Shown here: piece after piece, positions 17,814-27,658 of the stretch
Numbering within the stretch: the first letter of the stretch is position 1
Layout: the number at the start of each line of letters is the position of its first letter
Assembly (NCBI GenBank): GCA_003248965.1
Contig: QFQU01000008.1
Coordinates: 108,549-172,548, forward strand
Length of the DNA: 64,000 nt
Direction: 5' to 3'
Source of the DNA: Brevundimonas sp.
GTDB taxonomy: Bacteria > Pseudomonadota > Alphaproteobacteria > Caulobacterales > Caulobacteraceae
Program-made: the position numbers and the translations under genes
The notes under the pieces: model-generated
The model's input: the letters and a program-made list of their open reading frames with translations, nothing else
Told to the model about the DNA's origin: nothing
The model's database searches: none

Positions 17814-18038
17814 TTAACCGTTCAGGATCAGGATGCCCAGCACGAAGGCCAGGATGCCCAGGGCTTCGGCCAGAGCCGCGCCCACGAACAGGTTGCCGAC
17901 TTGCGAACCGGCGGCCGACGGGTTGCGCAGGGCGCCGTTCAGGAAGTTGGCGAAGATGTTGCCCACGCCGATGGCCGAGCCAATCATGCCGAGGGTGGCC
18001 AGGCCGGCGCCGATGTATTTGGCGGCTTCAGCTTCCAT
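17814..18038 (-). CDS. atpE: ATP synthase F0 subunit c
   Basis: 74 aa, the usual size. Two membrane helices form a hairpin with the polar loop ALRNPSA; the proton-binding carboxylate is Glu58 in [10 protein letters not shown]. Many copies assemble into the rotor ring. I see no Na+-site ligand pattern (no Gln/Ser/Thr cluster typical of sodium enzymes), so proton coupling is assumed. Confidence 0.97.
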   Translation of the reverse strand: MEAEAAKYIGAGLATLGMIGSAIGVGNIFANFLNGALRNPSAAGSQVGNLFVGAALAEALGILAFVLGILILNG

Positions 18039-18101
18039 GGTGAGTATCCTTGTTTCAGTCAGGTGGGTTGAAAAACGGGGAGTTCGGACTGGAGCCCGGC
18101 C

Positions 18102-18890
18102 TTAGTGGCCGTGTCCCAGGTTGACCACATCGTTGAGATAGATGCTGGCCAGAACGGCGAAGACGAACGCTTGCAGGAAGGCGACGAGGAATTCCAGCGC
18201 GGTCAGGGCGACGACCATGCTCATGGACAGGGCGGCGACCGGCAGGCCCCACAGGCCCATGCCTTCGCCCACGATGGCGCCCGCGCCCAGAGCGACGACG
18301 AAGCCGGCGAAGATCTTCAGCGCGATGTGGCCGCCCAGCATGTTGCCAAACAGACGAAGCGCCAAGGTGATCGGACGCAGCAGGAAGGAGAAGAACTCGA
18401 TCAGGCCAACCGGCAACCGCATGTACCAGGGTGCGCTCATGGGCCAGAACAGCTTGAAGAATCCCAGGCCGTTCCGGGCGAAGCCGATGCCGATAACCAG
18501 CAGGATGGTCAGGGCGGCGAAGGTCGCCGTCACCGCCAGCTGCGAGGTCGCGGTGAAGCTGAGGAACATGCCCAACAGGTTCATCACCAGAACCAGCAGG
18601 AACAGGGTGAAGACGAACGGGAAATATTTGCGGCCTTCATGGCCGATGATCGAGTCGGTGACGCCGTCGATCATGTCGAACAGGCTCTCGCCCGCCGTTT
18701 GCAGACGTCCTGGCACGACCTTGGCGCCCGAGGTGACGAATTGCATGAACAGCACGATCAGCACGAAGGCGACCGTCATGGCGATGTGCGAATTGGTGAT
18801 CGCCAGTTCGGTGCGACCGAACACGGGCAGATTCACCGCGCCGAAATCGACGATCTTCTGAATCTGAAACTGATGAATCGGATCGGCCAT
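18102..18890 (-). CDS. atpB: ATP synthase F0 subunit a
   Basis: 262 aa with five to six membrane helices. The stator segment ALRLFGNMLGGHIALKIF carries the essential arginine facing the c ring. It starts MADPIHQFQIQKIVDFG, typical for alphaproteobacterial a subunits. It provides the two proton half channels. It lies 4 bases after the AtpI/AtpZ-like gene and 63 bases before atpE. Confidence 0.97.
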   Translation of the reverse strand: MADPIHQFQIQKIVDFGAVNLPVFGRTELAITNSHIAMTVAFVLIVLFMQFVTSGAKVVPGRLQTAGESLFDMIDGVTDSIIGHEGRKYFPFVFTLFLLVLVMNLLGMFLSFTATSQLAVTATFAALTILLVIGIGFARNGLGFFKLFWPMSAPWYMRLPVGLIEFFSFLLRPITLALRLFGNMLGGHIALKIFAGFVVALGAGAIVGEGMGLWGLPVAALSMSMVVALTALEFLVAFLQAFVFAVLASIYLNDVVNLGHGH

Positions 18891-18894
18891 AAGC

Positions 18895-19260
18895 CTATCG
18901 GTCCTCGTCTTCCTCGTCGTCGAAAGGGATCGATTTCGGTTCGATCCCGCTCGCCTTCGCCTGCGCCATCAGCCGGTTGGCCGTGCGGCGCGCCATGTAA
19001 ATCGACAGGGCGAAGCCCAGAAGGACCCCGCCGATCAGCCCCCACGGATTGGTCCCGAACAGTCGGTCCACTCCGAAACCAAGCCCCAGCCCGATGAAGA
19101 CGCCGCCCAGCAGTTCGGCGACGATCTTGTAGGCCTCGCTCGAAACCGACTGGGCCGTAAGGTGCTCAGACGTCTTCGGAGCCGTGGCCTCCGCCAGTTC
19201 GGATGCACGGTCGTTGAGGCGTTTGATCGCCTCTTCGCGCGATTCCGTCGGGGTGGACAT
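18895..19260 (-). CDS. atpI: AtpI/AtpZ-family protein, first gene of the F0 operon
   Basis: 121 aa. A charged N-terminal half is followed by two membrane helices (about residues 48-66 and 74-94) with the motif GLGLGFGVDRLFGTNPWG. This family sits before atpB in many operons and helps assemble the c ring or supply Mg2+. Short charged C-terminus rich in Asp/Glu. The stop is 4 bases from the atpB start. Confidence 0.88.
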   Translation of the reverse strand: MSTPTESREEAIKRLNDRASELAEATAPKTSEHLTAQSVSSEAYKIVAELLGGVFIGLGLGFGVDRLFGTNPWGLIGGVLLGFALSIYMARRTANRLMAQAKASGIEPKSIPFDDEEDEDR

Positions 19261-19320
19261 GGGTTGTGTTTGCTCAGCGTCCCGGCCAAGCCGCGACGGG
19301 GTCTGAATTCGGCGCGGAAA

Positions 19321-19347
19321 CTAATCGTGAGCGGCGGTCAGGTCAAG
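19321..19347 (-). promoter_or_regulatory. Candidate promoter of the F0 ATP synthase operon
   Basis: On the minus strand CTTGAC (19347-19342) and GATTAG (19326-19321) are separated by 15 bases and lie about 60 bases before the AtpI-like start. The rest of the 243-base gap to ispH holds no further structure that I can name. Confidence 0.35.
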
Positions 19348-19503
19348 GCGTCGTTCGCACCCCCTAAACCTTTGTCGGAAATGAGTTTTCACCAATCCAT
19401 CCCCGGCCGTGACGAAGCGTCGCTCTCAAATCCGTGAGAATCCCCCGCCGCGACCTCGCCACGATGATGGCGATCCGGTCCACGACCCACTAGGTTGCCG
19501 GCC

Positions 19504-20475
19504 ATGAGTTCGACCGCTCCTGCCCCCTCACCCGCGCGCCGCCCGATTTCGGTCCGCCTGGCCACGCCGCGCGGCTTCTGCGCCGGGGTCGATCGCGCCA
19601 TCCAGATCGTGGAGCGGGCCATCGAGAAGTTCGGCGCGCCCGTCTATGTCCGCCACGAGATCGTCCACAACCGCCATGTGGTCGAGCGGCTGAAGGCCAT
19701 GGGCGCGGTTTTCGTCAAGGAACTGGACGAATGCCCGGACGACCGGCCGGTCGTGTTCTCGGCCCACGGCGTGCCCAAGTCGGTGCCGGCCAACGCCCGC
19801 GCGCGCGAACTGCTGTTCCTGGACGCCACCTGCCCCCTGGTGTCCAAGGTCCATGTCGAGGCCGAACGCCACCACGCCGCCGGGCGTCACATCGTCCTGA
19901 TCGGCCACGCCGGCCACCCCGAGGTGATCGGCACCATGGGCCAGTTGCCCGAGGGCGCCATCAGCCTGGTCGAGACCGAGGCGGATGCGGAGCGCTTCCA
20001 ACGACCGGGCGACGCCCCCCTCGCCTACGCCACCCAGACGACCCTGTCCGTGGATGACACGGCCGGCATCCTGCGCATCCTCAAGCGCCGCTTCCCCGAA
20101 CTGCCCGATCCGCACAAGGAAGACATCTGCTACGCCACCACCAACCGGCAGGAGGCGGTCAAGGCGCTGGGCGAAGGCTGCGAACTGGTGCTGGTGGTCG
20201 GATCCAAGAACTCGTCCAACTCGGCGCGGCTGGTCGAGGTGGCGGTGCGCGCCGGCGCCCGCGCGGCCTATCTGGTGGACGACGCCTCCCAGGTCGAATG
20301 GGATTGGTTCGAGGGGGTGCGGACCGTGGGCGTCACCGCCGGCGCCTCGGCGCCCGAGCCGTTGATCGAGGCCTTGGTCGACGCCATCGCGACCCGCTTC
20401 GACGCGACCGTGACCGAGGACGGCGGCGCGCGCGAGACCGTGACCTTCAAGCTGCCGCGCCTGCTGACGGCCTAG
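19504..20475 (+). CDS. ispH: 4-hydroxy-3-methylbut-2-enyl diphosphate reductase
   Basis: 323 aa. Last enzyme of the MEP isoprenoid pathway; it reduces HMBPP to IPP and DMAPP with a 4Fe-4S cluster. The three cluster cysteines are seen: Cys26 in [10 protein letters not shown], Cys in [11 protein letters not shown] and Cys in [17 protein letters not shown] and [10 protein letters not shown] are typical. I chose the ATG at 19504 over a TTG three codons upstream. Confidence 0.97.
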   Translation: MSSTAPAPSPARRPISVRLATPRGFCAGVDRAIQIVERAIEKFGAPVYVRHEIVHNRHVVERLKAMGAVFVKELDECPDDRPVVFSAHGVPKSVPANARARELLFLDATCPLVSKVHVEAERHHAAGRHIVLIGHAGHPEVIGTMGQLPEGAISLVETEADAERFQRPGDAPLAYATQTTLSVDDTAGILRILKRRFPELPDPHKEDICYATTNRQEAVKALGEGCELVLVVGSKNSSNSARLVEVAVRAGARAAYLVDDASQVEWDWFEGVRTVGVTAGASAPEPLIEALVDAIATRFDATVTEDGGARETVTFKLPRLLTA

Positions 20476-20537
20476 GCGCCGGGACGACGATGGCGCAGGG
20501 TGGCGCCTGTTCCCCGGCCCGCCCCAATCGAGATCCG

Positions 20538-20780
20538 ATGATGAAACGCCTGCTTCTGATCGCCGCTCCGATCCTGACGGTCGCCGCCTGCGCCCAGCCC
20601 GCGCCTCAGCCGAAGCCCATCGGCATGCCGAACCCGGCTTCCAAATACTGTGTCGACAGCGGCGGGCGCAGCGAGATTCGCAGGGCGGCGGACGGCGGAC
20701 AATACGGCGTCTGCATCCTGCCCGACGGCCGCACGGTCGAGGAGTGGGCCCTGTTCCGCAGCGCCCATCCGCAGTCCTAG
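20538..20780 (+). CDS. DUF333-type small lipoprotein
   Basis: 80 aa. A lipoprotein signal peptide with lipobox TVAAC is followed by GMPNPASKYCVDSGGRSEIRR and GQYGVCILPDGRTVEEWALFR, the complete DUF333 (putative hemolysin) motif: NPAS..YC...GG and YGVC.LPDG....EEWA. The family is common in proteobacteria, without an established function. The ATG at 20538 starts the signal peptide; the longer open frame upstream overlaps ispH in another frame and is not used. Confidence 0.88.
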   Translation: MMKRLLLIAAPILTVAACAQPAPQPKPIGMPNPASKYCVDSGGRSEIRRAADGGQYGVCILPDGRTVEEWALFRSAHPQS

Positions 20781-20856
20781 ACGGGCACGGCCAAGGCCCG
20801 GTCGTCTGGCGAGATCGCCGGTCGTAATGGCCGGTATCCCGCGGCGCCGGCGAGGC

Positions 20857-21243
20857 TCAAATGGAAAAGCTGACGCCGCAGCCGCAGCTGGAGGCGGCGT
20901 TCGGGTTGCGCACCACGAACTGGGCGCCGGCCAGTTCATCGACATAGGCGATCTCGGAGCCCTTGAGGAAGGGGATGGAGACCGGATCGATCAGGGCGGT
21001 CTGGCCGTCGGTCTGTACCCTCAGATCGTCGTCCTCCGCCGTTTCGACCAGTTCGAACCGGTATTGAAAGCCCGAGCAGCCGCCGCCGTCCACCGCGACG
21101 CGCAGCATCAGCGTCCTGCCCTCGGCCGCGCTCAGCTTCGCCAGGCGCCCGGCGGCGCTGGCGGCCAGAACGATGCCCTCCGGCGCGCGCGGGGCGACGG
21201 AGAAGGCGGGTGTGGACGGTTCTGTGGATTGGACGGTGCTCAC
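20857..21243 (-). CDS. erpA: Iron-sulfur cluster insertion protein, A-type carrier (ErpA/IscA)
   Basis: 128 aa. The three conserved cysteines are Cys56 in GGGCSGFQY and Cys120/Cys122 in [10 protein letters not shown]-type carriers bind and deliver Fe-S clusters to targets; IspH, encoded just upstream, is a known client class of ErpA. An extra N-terminal stretch of about 20 residues precedes the conserved domain. Divergent from dgt. ErpA rather than IscA is a choice by overall similarity. Confidence 0.9.
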   Translation of the reverse strand: MSTVQSTEPSTPAFSVAPRAPEGIVLAASAAGRLAKLSAAEGRTLMLRVAVDGGGCSGFQYRFELVETAEDDDLRVQTDGQTALIDPVSIPFLKGSEIAYVDELAGAQFVVRNPNAASSCGCGVSFSI

Positions 21244-21316
21244 GCCTGTCTATATGAGGCGCTTGCGGGCGTTCGCAAAGGGCCGCCCGCATCAAAGCCG
21301 TTTCAAAGTTGACGAC

Positions 21317-22507
21317 GTGAGCCAGACCGAACTCGCCACCTATGCCGAACGGGCCAGCCAGACCAAAGGGCGCCGCTTCTTCGAGCCGCCCAGCCGGACC
21401 CGCACCGCCTTCGCGCGCGACCGCGACCGCATCATCCATGCGACGGCGTTCCGGCGGCTGAAGGAGAAGACCCAGGTCTTCGTGGCGCACGAGGGCGACC
21501 ACTACCGCACCCGCCTGACCCATTCGCTGGAGGTGGCCCAGATCGCGCGGTCACTGGCCCATGCGCTGCGTCTGGACGACGATCTGGCCGAGACCATCGC
21601 CCTGGCCCACGACCTGGGCCATCCGCCCTTCGCCCATGCGGGCGAGGACGAGCTGGTGGTGCAGATGGCCGACTACGGCGGTTTCGACCACAACGTCCAG
21701 AGCTTCCGCGTCGTGACCGAGCTGGAGAACCGCTATCCGCAGTTCGAGGGGCTGAACCTCAGCTGGGAGACGGTCGAGGGCGTCATCAAGCACAACGGCC
21801 CCGTCTCGCATCGGCTGGACGAACCGGCCTGGTCGGTCGTGCGCCCCTATGCGGCCGGCGGCGAGGCGGGGTGGGACCTGCGGCTGGGGACGTTCGCCTC
21901 GCTGGAGGCCCAGTGCGCGGCCATCGCCGACGACATCGCCTACAACAATCACGACGTGGACGACGGGGTGCAGGCGGGCCTGTTCACCCTGGCGGACCTG
22001 GCCGAGGTGCCGCTGATCGGACCGATGCTGGCCCAGGTGCGGCGAGACTGGCCCGCCATCGACGACCGGATGCTGCGCATCGAGGCGGTTCGGCGGATGA
22101 TCGGGGCGATGGTGGAGGACGTCCTGGCCGAGACCGCACGGCGGCTGGAGGACGACCGGATCGTCACCACCGAGGACGTGCGGACCGCCAGCCGCACCCT
22201 GATCGATTTCTCGCGGCCCATGCATGCGGATCTGGCGATCCTGCGACGGTTCCTGTTCGAGCGGATGTATCGTCACTATCGCGTCAATCGCACCCGCAGC
22301 CAGGCGCGGCGCGTCTTGTCGCAACTGTTCGCCCTGTTCATGGCCGAGCCCGAGGTCATGCCGCCGGAATGGGGCGCGCCGGCCCTGACCGAGGACCGAA
22401 CCCGGCGCTCGCGCGCGGTCTGCGACTATATCGCCGGCATGACCGACCGTTACGCCATCGAGGTGCACCAGAAGCTGTTCAGCCTCGACCTGGCGCTCGA
22501 TCTGTGA
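21317..22507 (+). CDS. dgt: Deoxyguanosinetriphosphate triphosphohydrolase-like HD protein
   Basis: 396 aa from the GTG at 21317. HD-domain dNTP triphosphohydrolase that cleaves dNTPs to nucleosides and triphosphate. [38 protein letters not shown] and [13 protein letters not shown] carry the metal-binding His and His-Asp residues; [11 protein letters not shown] contains the last ligand. The open frame continues upstream into the erpA gene; starting at 21317 gives the family's normal N-terminus. Alternative start: ATG at 21254. Confidence 0.92.
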   Translation: MSQTELATYAERASQTKGRRFFEPPSRTRTAFARDRDRIIHATAFRRLKEKTQVFVAHEGDHYRTRLTHSLEVAQIARSLAHALRLDDDLAETIALAHDLGHPPFAHAGEDELVVQMADYGGFDHNVQSFRVVTELENRYPQFEGLNLSWETVEGVIKHNGPVSHRLDEPAWSVVRPYAAGGEAGWDLRLGTFASLEAQCAAIADDIAYNNHDVDDGVQAGLFTLADLAEVPLIGPMLAQVRRDWPAIDDRMLRIEAVRRMIGAMVEDVLAETARRLEDDRIVTTEDVRTASRTLIDFSRPMHADLAILRRFLFERMYRHYRVNRTRSQARRVLSQLFALFMAEPEVMPPEWGAPALTEDRTRRSRAVCDYIAGMTDRYAIEVHQKLFSLDLALDL

Positions 22508-22587
22508 TTCGAAAGATGGACGCGGGGGGCGTAGACTAGGCGTTCGGCGCGCGATTCGCGGCGCCGGACAGACGGCGGAGCGCGACC

Positions 22588-23382
22588 ATGTCCTTTGAAG
22601 ACGACGACAGACCGGGCCGGGGCGCCTATACGCCGCCGACAGACGACGACCTGCCGTTCCGCCGCAATTCCTACGACCCGCGCAGCGGCCGCAATGTCGG
22701 CTCGGGCGCTGGAAAGCCGCCGCCCGTCACCCTGATCGTCAGCGCGGTGGTGCTGCTCCTGCTGATCGTGGCGGTGATCTTCTTCTATCGTTCCGGCATG
22801 CGCGCCTCGACCGACGCGCCGCCCGCCGTGGGCCAGCCTGTGGGCGAGATGAAGTCCGCCCCGCCCATCGACGCCCAGCCGATCGACCCGGCCGAAGGCG
22901 TGCGCGTCTATCGCGACGAGGGCGAGACCACCGACGCGCCCGTAACGTTCACGCCGCCGCCTGAGGCGCCGCAGGCCCGCCCGGCCGCACCGGCGCCGAT
23001 CGCTCCGACCGGACAGGGTCTGCCGCCCGCCCAGAGCGCGCCTGCCGCGACGCCGGCTCCGGCTCCCGCCAGCCCGCGCCCGGCGCCGGCGGCCCCGACC
23101 GCCGCGCCTTCGACCAAGGCGACGACGCCCGCCGCCGCGACCGGATCGTCCGGCGTCCAGATCGGCGCCTTTTCCTCCACCGAGATCGCCGACCGCGAAT
23201 ACGCCGCCGTCGCCGGCCGCTTCGGCCAGTACGCCTCCGGTGCGCAGAAACGCGTGACCGAAGTGACCTCGGCCAACGGATCGACGCTGTATCGCACCAC
23301 CTTCACGGGCCTGTCGCGGGAACGGGCCGTCGCCTTCTGCAACGCGCTGAAGGCCGCCGGCCGGGACTGCATCGTTCGGTGA
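22588..23382 (+). CDS. SPOR-domain membrane protein
   Basis: 264 aa. A cytoplasmic N-terminus (residues 1-45) precedes one membrane helix (about 48-66), then a long Pro/Ala-rich periplasmic linker (80-185) and a C-terminal SPOR domain beginning GVQIGAFSSTEIADREYAAV. SPOR domains bind denuded peptidoglycan glycan strands at division sites. The next gene, nagZ, also acts on peptidoglycan turnover products and overlaps by 4 bases (GTGA), so both are translated together. Confidence 0.9.
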   Translation: MSFEDDDRPGRGAYTPPTDDDLPFRRNSYDPRSGRNVGSGAGKPPPVTLIVSAVVLLLLIVAVIFFYRSGMRASTDAPPAVGQPVGEMKSAPPIDAQPIDPAEGVRVYRDEGETTDAPVTFTPPPEAPQARPAAPAPIAPTGQGLPPAQSAPAATPAPAPASPRPAPAAPTAAPSTKATTPAAATGSSGVQIGAFSSTEIADREYAAVAGRFGQYASGAQKRVTEVTSANGSTLYRTTFTGLSRERAVAFCNALKAAGRDCIVR

Positions 23383-24428
23383 CATCGGCTGCGATCTACG
23401 GCTGCGCCGGCCATCGGCTGACGGAGGACGAACGGGCCTTCTTCGCCGAGGCGCGGCCGTGGGGTTTCATCCTGTTCCGGCGCAACATCGACACGCCCGA
23501 ACAGGTGCGCGCCCTGACCGAAGAGATGCGCGCCGTCCTGGGCGACCCGGACGCGCCGATCCTGATCGACCAGGAAGGCGGTCGGGTCCAGCGGATGGGG
23601 CCGCCCCACTGGCCCAAATATCCGCCGGGTAACGCCTATCTGAAGGCGACGAACGAGTTGGCGCAGGCGCGTGAGCTGACGCGGCTGGGCGCACGCCTGA
23701 TGGCGCACGATCTGCGCGAGGTCGGCGTGACCGTCGATCTGCTGCCGGTGCTGGACGTGCCGGTTCCCGGCGCCCACGACATCATCGGCGACCGCGCCTA
23801 TGGCGTCGATCCCGAGACTGTCGCCGTGCTCGGCCGGGCGGCGGCGGAGGGGCTGCTGGCGGGCGGGGTTCTGCCCTGCATCAAACACATGCCGGGCCAC
23901 GGCCGTGCCTTTGCGGATACGCACAAGGATCTGCCGACGGTTCATGCCGATCTGGACACGCTGGACGCCTGGGACTTTGCGCCGTTCAAGGCCCTGTCGG
24001 ACATGCCGATCGGCATGACGGCGCACATCGTCTTTACCGCAATCGATCGCAAACATCCGGCGACGCAGTCGAAGAAGGCGATTCGCCTGATCCGCGAGCG
24101 GTTGGGATTCGGCGGCCTGCTGCTGTCCGACGATCTGGTGATGAACGCCCTTTCGGGCTCGTTGACCCAGCGCGCGCACAAGGCGCTGAAGGCGGGGTGC
24201 GATCTCGTCGTCCACTGGAACGGCGACATGGACGAAATGCGCCAGGTCGCCGAGGGCGTCGGACCGCTGAAGGGCGGGGCGCGCCGCCGGGCGGAAGCCG
24301 CACTGGCCCGGATCGTGCGAACGCCCGAACCGCTGGAGCCGGTCGCGGGGCACGACCGCTTCTTCAAGGCCATGGGCGGTCGGATGGACGCCGCCAAGGG
24401 ACCGGATGTGGGTGAGGCGCAGGCCTAA
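23379..24428 (+). CDS. nagZ: Beta-N-acetylhexosaminidase (cytoplasmic NagZ)
   Basis: 349 aa, glycoside hydrolase family 3. It removes N-acetylglucosamine from anhydro-muropeptides during peptidoglycan recycling. DQEGGRVQRM, CIKHMPGHGRAFADTHKDLP (the loop with the catalytic Asp-His pair) and LLLSDDLVMNAL (nucleophile region) are intact. No signal peptide, so cytoplasmic. Starts with GTG overlapping the SPOR gene stop. Followed after 6 bases by scpA. Confidence 0.95.
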   Translation: MTSAAIYGCAGHRLTEDERAFFAEARPWGFILFRRNIDTPEQVRALTEEMRAVLGDPDAPILIDQEGGRVQRMGPPHWPKYPPGNAYLKATNELAQARELTRLGARLMAHDLREVGVTVDLLPVLDVPVPGAHDIIGDRAYGVDPETVAVLGRAAAEGLLAGGVLPCIKHMPGHGRAFADTHKDLPTVHADLDTLDAWDFAPFKALSDMPIGMTAHIVFTAIDRKHPATQSKKAIRLIRERLGFGGLLLSDDLVMNALSGSLTQRAHKALKAGCDLVVHWNGDMDEMRQVAEGVGPLKGGARRRAEAALARIVRTPEPLEPVAGHDRFFKAMGGRMDAAKGPDVGEAQA

Positions 24429-24434
24429 GGACCT

Positions 24435-25253
24435 ATGACGGAGTCTTTCCAGCCCAATCTGGATTTCAACGCCGAGGAGGTCGAGGAGCGCGAAGCCTTC
24501 GTCGTCGATCTGGAGGGCTATGAGGGACCGCTGCACGTCCTGCTGGCCCTGGCGCGAAATCAGAAGGTCGATCTGCTGAAGCTGTCGATCACCCAGCTGG
24601 CGGAACAGTATCTGGCCTTCGTGCATGAGGCGCGCAGGCGCAACTTCGCCCTGGCGGCGGACTATCTGGTGATGGCGTCGTGGCTGGCCTATCTGAAGTC
24701 GCGCCTGCTGCTGCCGCGCACCGAAAAGGGCAAGGCCGAAGAGCCGCCGGCCGAAGAGATGGCCGCCGCCCTGGCCTTCCGGCTGCAGAAGCTGGAGGCG
24801 ATGCGAAAGGCCGTCGAACAGCTGATGGCCCGACCCCAGCTGAAGCGCGACGTCTTCACGCGAGGTGATCCCGAAGCGACGGTGATCGTGCCGTCGGATC
24901 GTATCGACGCCAGCCTGTACGAACTGATGAGCGCCTATGTGGTGCAGCGTCGGCGCGAGGAGGCCCGTCGCTATGCCCCCGGCCAGCGGGTCGAGGCCTT
25001 TCCATTGGAAGCCGCCCGCGACTGGCTGCGCGAGATCATGCCCAAGCTGGCCGACTGGACGCCGCTGGAACAGGTCGCGCCCCATCGTGAGGACGAGGAG
25101 GGGCCCAGCCAAGCCAGCTTTACGGCCTCGACCCTGTCGGCCAGTCTGGAACTGGTGAAGGAGGGGGCGATGGACATTCGGCAGAGCGAGGCGTTCGCGG
25201 ACCTGTATCTGAAGCGGCGCGGACCGGGCCAGCCGCTGGAGCTGACGCCGTGA
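24435..25253 (+). CDS. scpA: Segregation and condensation protein A (kleisin)
   Basis: 272 aa. The N-terminal motif FVVDLEGYEGPLHVLLALARNQKVDLLKLSI is the conserved ScpA block that binds the SMC neck (residues 24-54, given here by key segments YEGPLHVLL and QKVDLLKLS); the C-terminal winged helix binds the SMC head. ScpA, ScpB and SMC form the chromosome condensin. The stop overlaps the scpB GTG by 4 bases. Confidence 0.96.
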   Translation: MTESFQPNLDFNAEEVEEREAFVVDLEGYEGPLHVLLALARNQKVDLLKLSITQLAEQYLAFVHEARRRNFALAADYLVMASWLAYLKSRLLLPRTEKGKAEEPPAEEMAAALAFRLQKLEAMRKAVEQLMARPQLKRDVFTRGDPEATVIVPSDRIDASLYELMSAYVVQRRREEARRYAPGQRVEAFPLEAARDWLREIMPKLADWTPLEQVAPHREDEEGPSQASFTASTLSASLELVKEGAMDIRQSEAFADLYLKRRGPGQPLELTP

Positions 25254-25921
25254 GCGACCTGTCGTTCCAGCCCGACGAAGCCGAGATCGAGCGGCGGGTG
25301 GAGGCCCTGCTGTTCGCCGCCGCCGGGCCGCTGACCGCCGCCGAGATCGCCGCCCGCCTGCCCGAGAACTGCAATGTCGCGCGCGCCATCGCGGGGCTTC
25401 GCGCCCGCTACGAGGGGCGGGGGGTGGAGCTGGAATGCGTCGCCGACCGCTGGCGGTTCCGCACCGCGCCGGACCTGGCCTTCATGATGACGCAGGAGCG
25501 TGAGGAGCCGCGCCGTCTGTCCAAGGCCGCGCTGGAGACCCTGGCCATCATCGCCTATCACCAGCCCGTCACCCGCGCCGAGATCGAGAGCGTGCGGGGG
25601 GTGTCGATCTCCAAGGGCACGCTGGACCTGCTGCTGGAGATGGGGTTCGTGCGGCTGCGCGGGCGCAGGCGGACGCCGGGGCGGCCCGTCACCTATGCGA
25701 CCACGGATCGGTTCCTGGAGCACTTCGGCCTGGCGACCCTGTACGACCTCCCCGGCGTTCAGGAGATGAAGGCGGCGGGTTTGCTGGACCTGTCGCTGCC
25801 GGTCGGCTTCGAGGTGCCGGACCCCACCAAGGCGTCCGAGGCCGACGACGAGGACGGCAGCCTGCCGCTGGAAGACGACGCGCCCGAGTTCGCCCAGGAC
25901 TTCGTGGCCGAGGACCGCTGA
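25250..25921 (+). CDS. scpB: Segregation and condensation protein B
   Basis: 223 aa. Two winged-helix domains: AEIERRVEALLFAAAGPL near the start and ALETLAIIAYHQPVTRAEIE with RGVSISKGTLDLLLE in the second. It dimerises and binds ScpA in the SMC complex. Starts with GTG in the scpA stop. The acidic C-terminal tail is usual. In many alphaproteobacteria tatABC follows scpB; here a histidine kinase gene does. Confidence 0.96.
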   Translation: MSDLSFQPDEAEIERRVEALLFAAAGPLTAAEIAARLPENCNVARAIAGLRARYEGRGVELECVADRWRFRTAPDLAFMMTQEREEPRRLSKAALETLAIIAYHQPVTRAEIESVRGVSISKGTLDLLLEMGFVRLRGRRRTPGRPVTYATTDRFLEHFGLATLYDLPGVQEMKAAGLLDLSLPVGFEVPDPTKASEADDEDGSLPLEDDAPEFAQDFVAEDR

Positions 25922-25964
25922 CGCCGTTCATTCCGTCTTAGCCGTCTTCGTCTATGCGAAACCC

Positions 25965-27572
25965 ATGAGTAGCGTGGTGATTAAGTCGGATTGGCGGACG
26001 TGGAGCACTTTCAGGGTCGCCCTGATCCTGGCGCTGTCATCGATGATCGGCATGGCCGGCGTCCTGGCCATCGTCAGCCACGGCATCGACGCCCACCAGG
26101 CCCAAAAGGAACAGGCGCTGGTCGAGATGCATCTGAACCGGGCCCAGGAGGCGATGGGCGAGACCCTGATCGCGGGCTCTATATGGGATGAAGCGGTCGG
26201 TCGCATGAACGCCCGTGATACGGGTTGGTACGACCGTTTCCTGGGCCAGATGTACGCCGCCCAGAACCGCCACGTCGCGACCCTGGGCTACGACGGACAG
26301 GGCAGCCTGTTCCGCCTCAGCCGCGACGGTCGCGCGACCGACGCCGGCGACGACGATCCATTCGCACGCGCCGCCCGGCCTGTGGTCGACCAGTTGCGCG
26401 CCGAGGCGGCCCAACGAGATCGGAGCGCCCACGCGGATGCGGCGGTCAGGCTGAAAGCCGCCTTCGCTCAGGTGGACGGCGATATCTATGTGATCGGCGC
26501 ATCGACCGTCGTGCGCCACACGCCCAAAGGTCCGGTTCCGGCGTTCGACCCGGTCGTCGCCTCCTTCAAGCCGTTCCAGGCTGAACTGACGCCGCTGCGG
26601 ACGCGGCTTGGACTCGGCAACGTGCGGTTCCAGCCCGGCGACGACGCACCGCCCCCCGGCATGGTCGGCGCGGATGTGCGCGATCTGGACGGACGGCTGC
26701 TGGGCCGCGTGGTATGGACCCCCGAACGGCCAGGCTATCAGATCCTGACACAGGCCGGGCCGCTTTTGCTTTTGTTGTTCGTCGTGCTGATCGTCGGCAT
26801 GGCCGCCCTGTCCTGGAACACGGCGGCGGACGTGCGTCGGCTGCGTGCGTCGGAAGCGGCCTTGTCTGCGGCTCTGGAGCGCGCAGAGGCGGCCAATGTC
26901 GCCAAGACGCGGTTCCTGGCCAACGTCAGCCACGAGCTGCGCACTCCCCTGAACGGAGTCCTGGGCATGGCCGAGGTGATCGGCGCAGACCTGGTCACAC
27001 CCCAACAGCGCGACCGGCTGGAGGTGTTGAAGGCGTCGGGCCGTCAGCAACTGCGGTTGATCGAGGAGTTGCTGGACGTGGTGCGGCTGCGCGACGGCGC
27101 GGTGCAACTGGAGACGCGGCCGTTCCGACCGGACAATCTGCTGCGCCGCATCGCCCTCGATTTCCGCGACGCCGCCAAGCCCAAGGCGTTGGGGCTTAAG
27201 GTCGAGGCGGCCAAGGGCGAATGGCTGGGCGATCCCGTCCACGTCGAGAAGGTGATGGCTGCGCTGACCGACAACGCCGTGCGCTTTACACGCAAGGGAG
27301 AGGTCGTGCTGCGGGCGCTGGACGCCGAGCCCGGTCTGGTCCTGGAGGTGCAGGACACCGGTCCCGGCATGACACCCGCGGAGGCCGAGCGCCTGTTCGA
27401 CGCCTTCGCCCAAGCCGACGATAGCAGCACCCGCGCGGCGGACGGGCTGGGTCTGGGCCTGACCTCGGCGCACGATCTGACCCGTCTGATGGGTGGCCGG
27501 ATCGAGGTCGAGACTCGACCGGGCGTCGGCAGCCTGTTCCGCGTGATCCTGCCGCTGCAGCGCGTGACGTAG
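25965..27572 (+). CDS. Membrane histidine kinase with CHASE4-like periplasmic sensor
   Basis: 535 aa. Membrane helices at about residues 15-38 and 263-285 bracket a periplasmic domain of about 220 residues, in which SIWDEAVGRMN and GWYDRFLGQMYAAQNRHVATLGYDGQG resemble CHASE4. The kinase core has H-box SHELRTPLNGVLG (His323), N-box ALTDNAVRF, G1 DTGPGM and G2 GLGLGL. There is no receiver domain and no neighbouring response regulator, so the partner is elsewhere. Signal unknown. Confidence 0.88.
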   Translation: MSSVVIKSDWRTWSTFRVALILALSSMIGMAGVLAIVSHGIDAHQAQKEQALVEMHLNRAQEAMGETLIAGSIWDEAVGRMNARDTGWYDRFLGQMYAAQNRHVATLGYDGQGSLFRLSRDGRATDAGDDDPFARAARPVVDQLRAEAAQRDRSAHADAAVRLKAAFAQVDGDIYVIGASTVVRHTPKGPVPAFDPVVASFKPFQAELTPLRTRLGLGNVRFQPGDDAPPPGMVGADVRDLDGRLLGRVVWTPERPGYQILTQAGPLLLLLFVVLIVGMAALSWNTAADVRRLRASEAALSAALERAEAANVAKTRFLANVSHELRTPLNGVLGMAEVIGADLVTPQQRDRLEVLKASGRQQLRLIEELLDVVRLRDGAVQLETRPFRPDNLLRRIALDFRDAAKPKALGLKVEAAKGEWLGDPVHVEKVMAALTDNAVRFTRKGEVVLRALDAEPGLVLEVQDTGPGMTPAEAERLFDAFAQADDSSTRAADGLGLGLTSAHDLTRLMGGRIEVETRPGVGSLFRVILPLQRVT

Positions 27573-27637
27573 AGTCCGGATTGGGATGCGTCTGGCCCAC
27601 GGCCGGACCGCTTGAATTCGCCTTGCATTTAGCAATG

Positions 27638-27651
27638 TTCCTAATTAGGAA
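27638..27651. promoter_or_regulatory. Candidate operator: perfect palindrome before the first ArsR-type gene
   Basis: TTCCTAATTAGGAA is a perfect 14-base palindrome 7 bases upstream of the repressor ATG. It is AT-rich in a GC-rich setting and overlaps the ribosome binding region (AGGA). Position predicts autorepression. Confidence 0.65.
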
Positions 27652-27658
27652 AACTCCT

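Noticed and set aside
21173..21316. Upstream extension of dgt overlapping erpA
   Set aside because: It covers the divergent erpA 5' end and matches no known N-terminus; the GTG at 21317 fits better.
22908..25112. Long minus-strand frame antisense to nagZ and scpA (734 codons)
   Set aside because: The opposite strand encodes complete SPOR, NagZ and ScpA proteins; this frame has no start context and biased composition.
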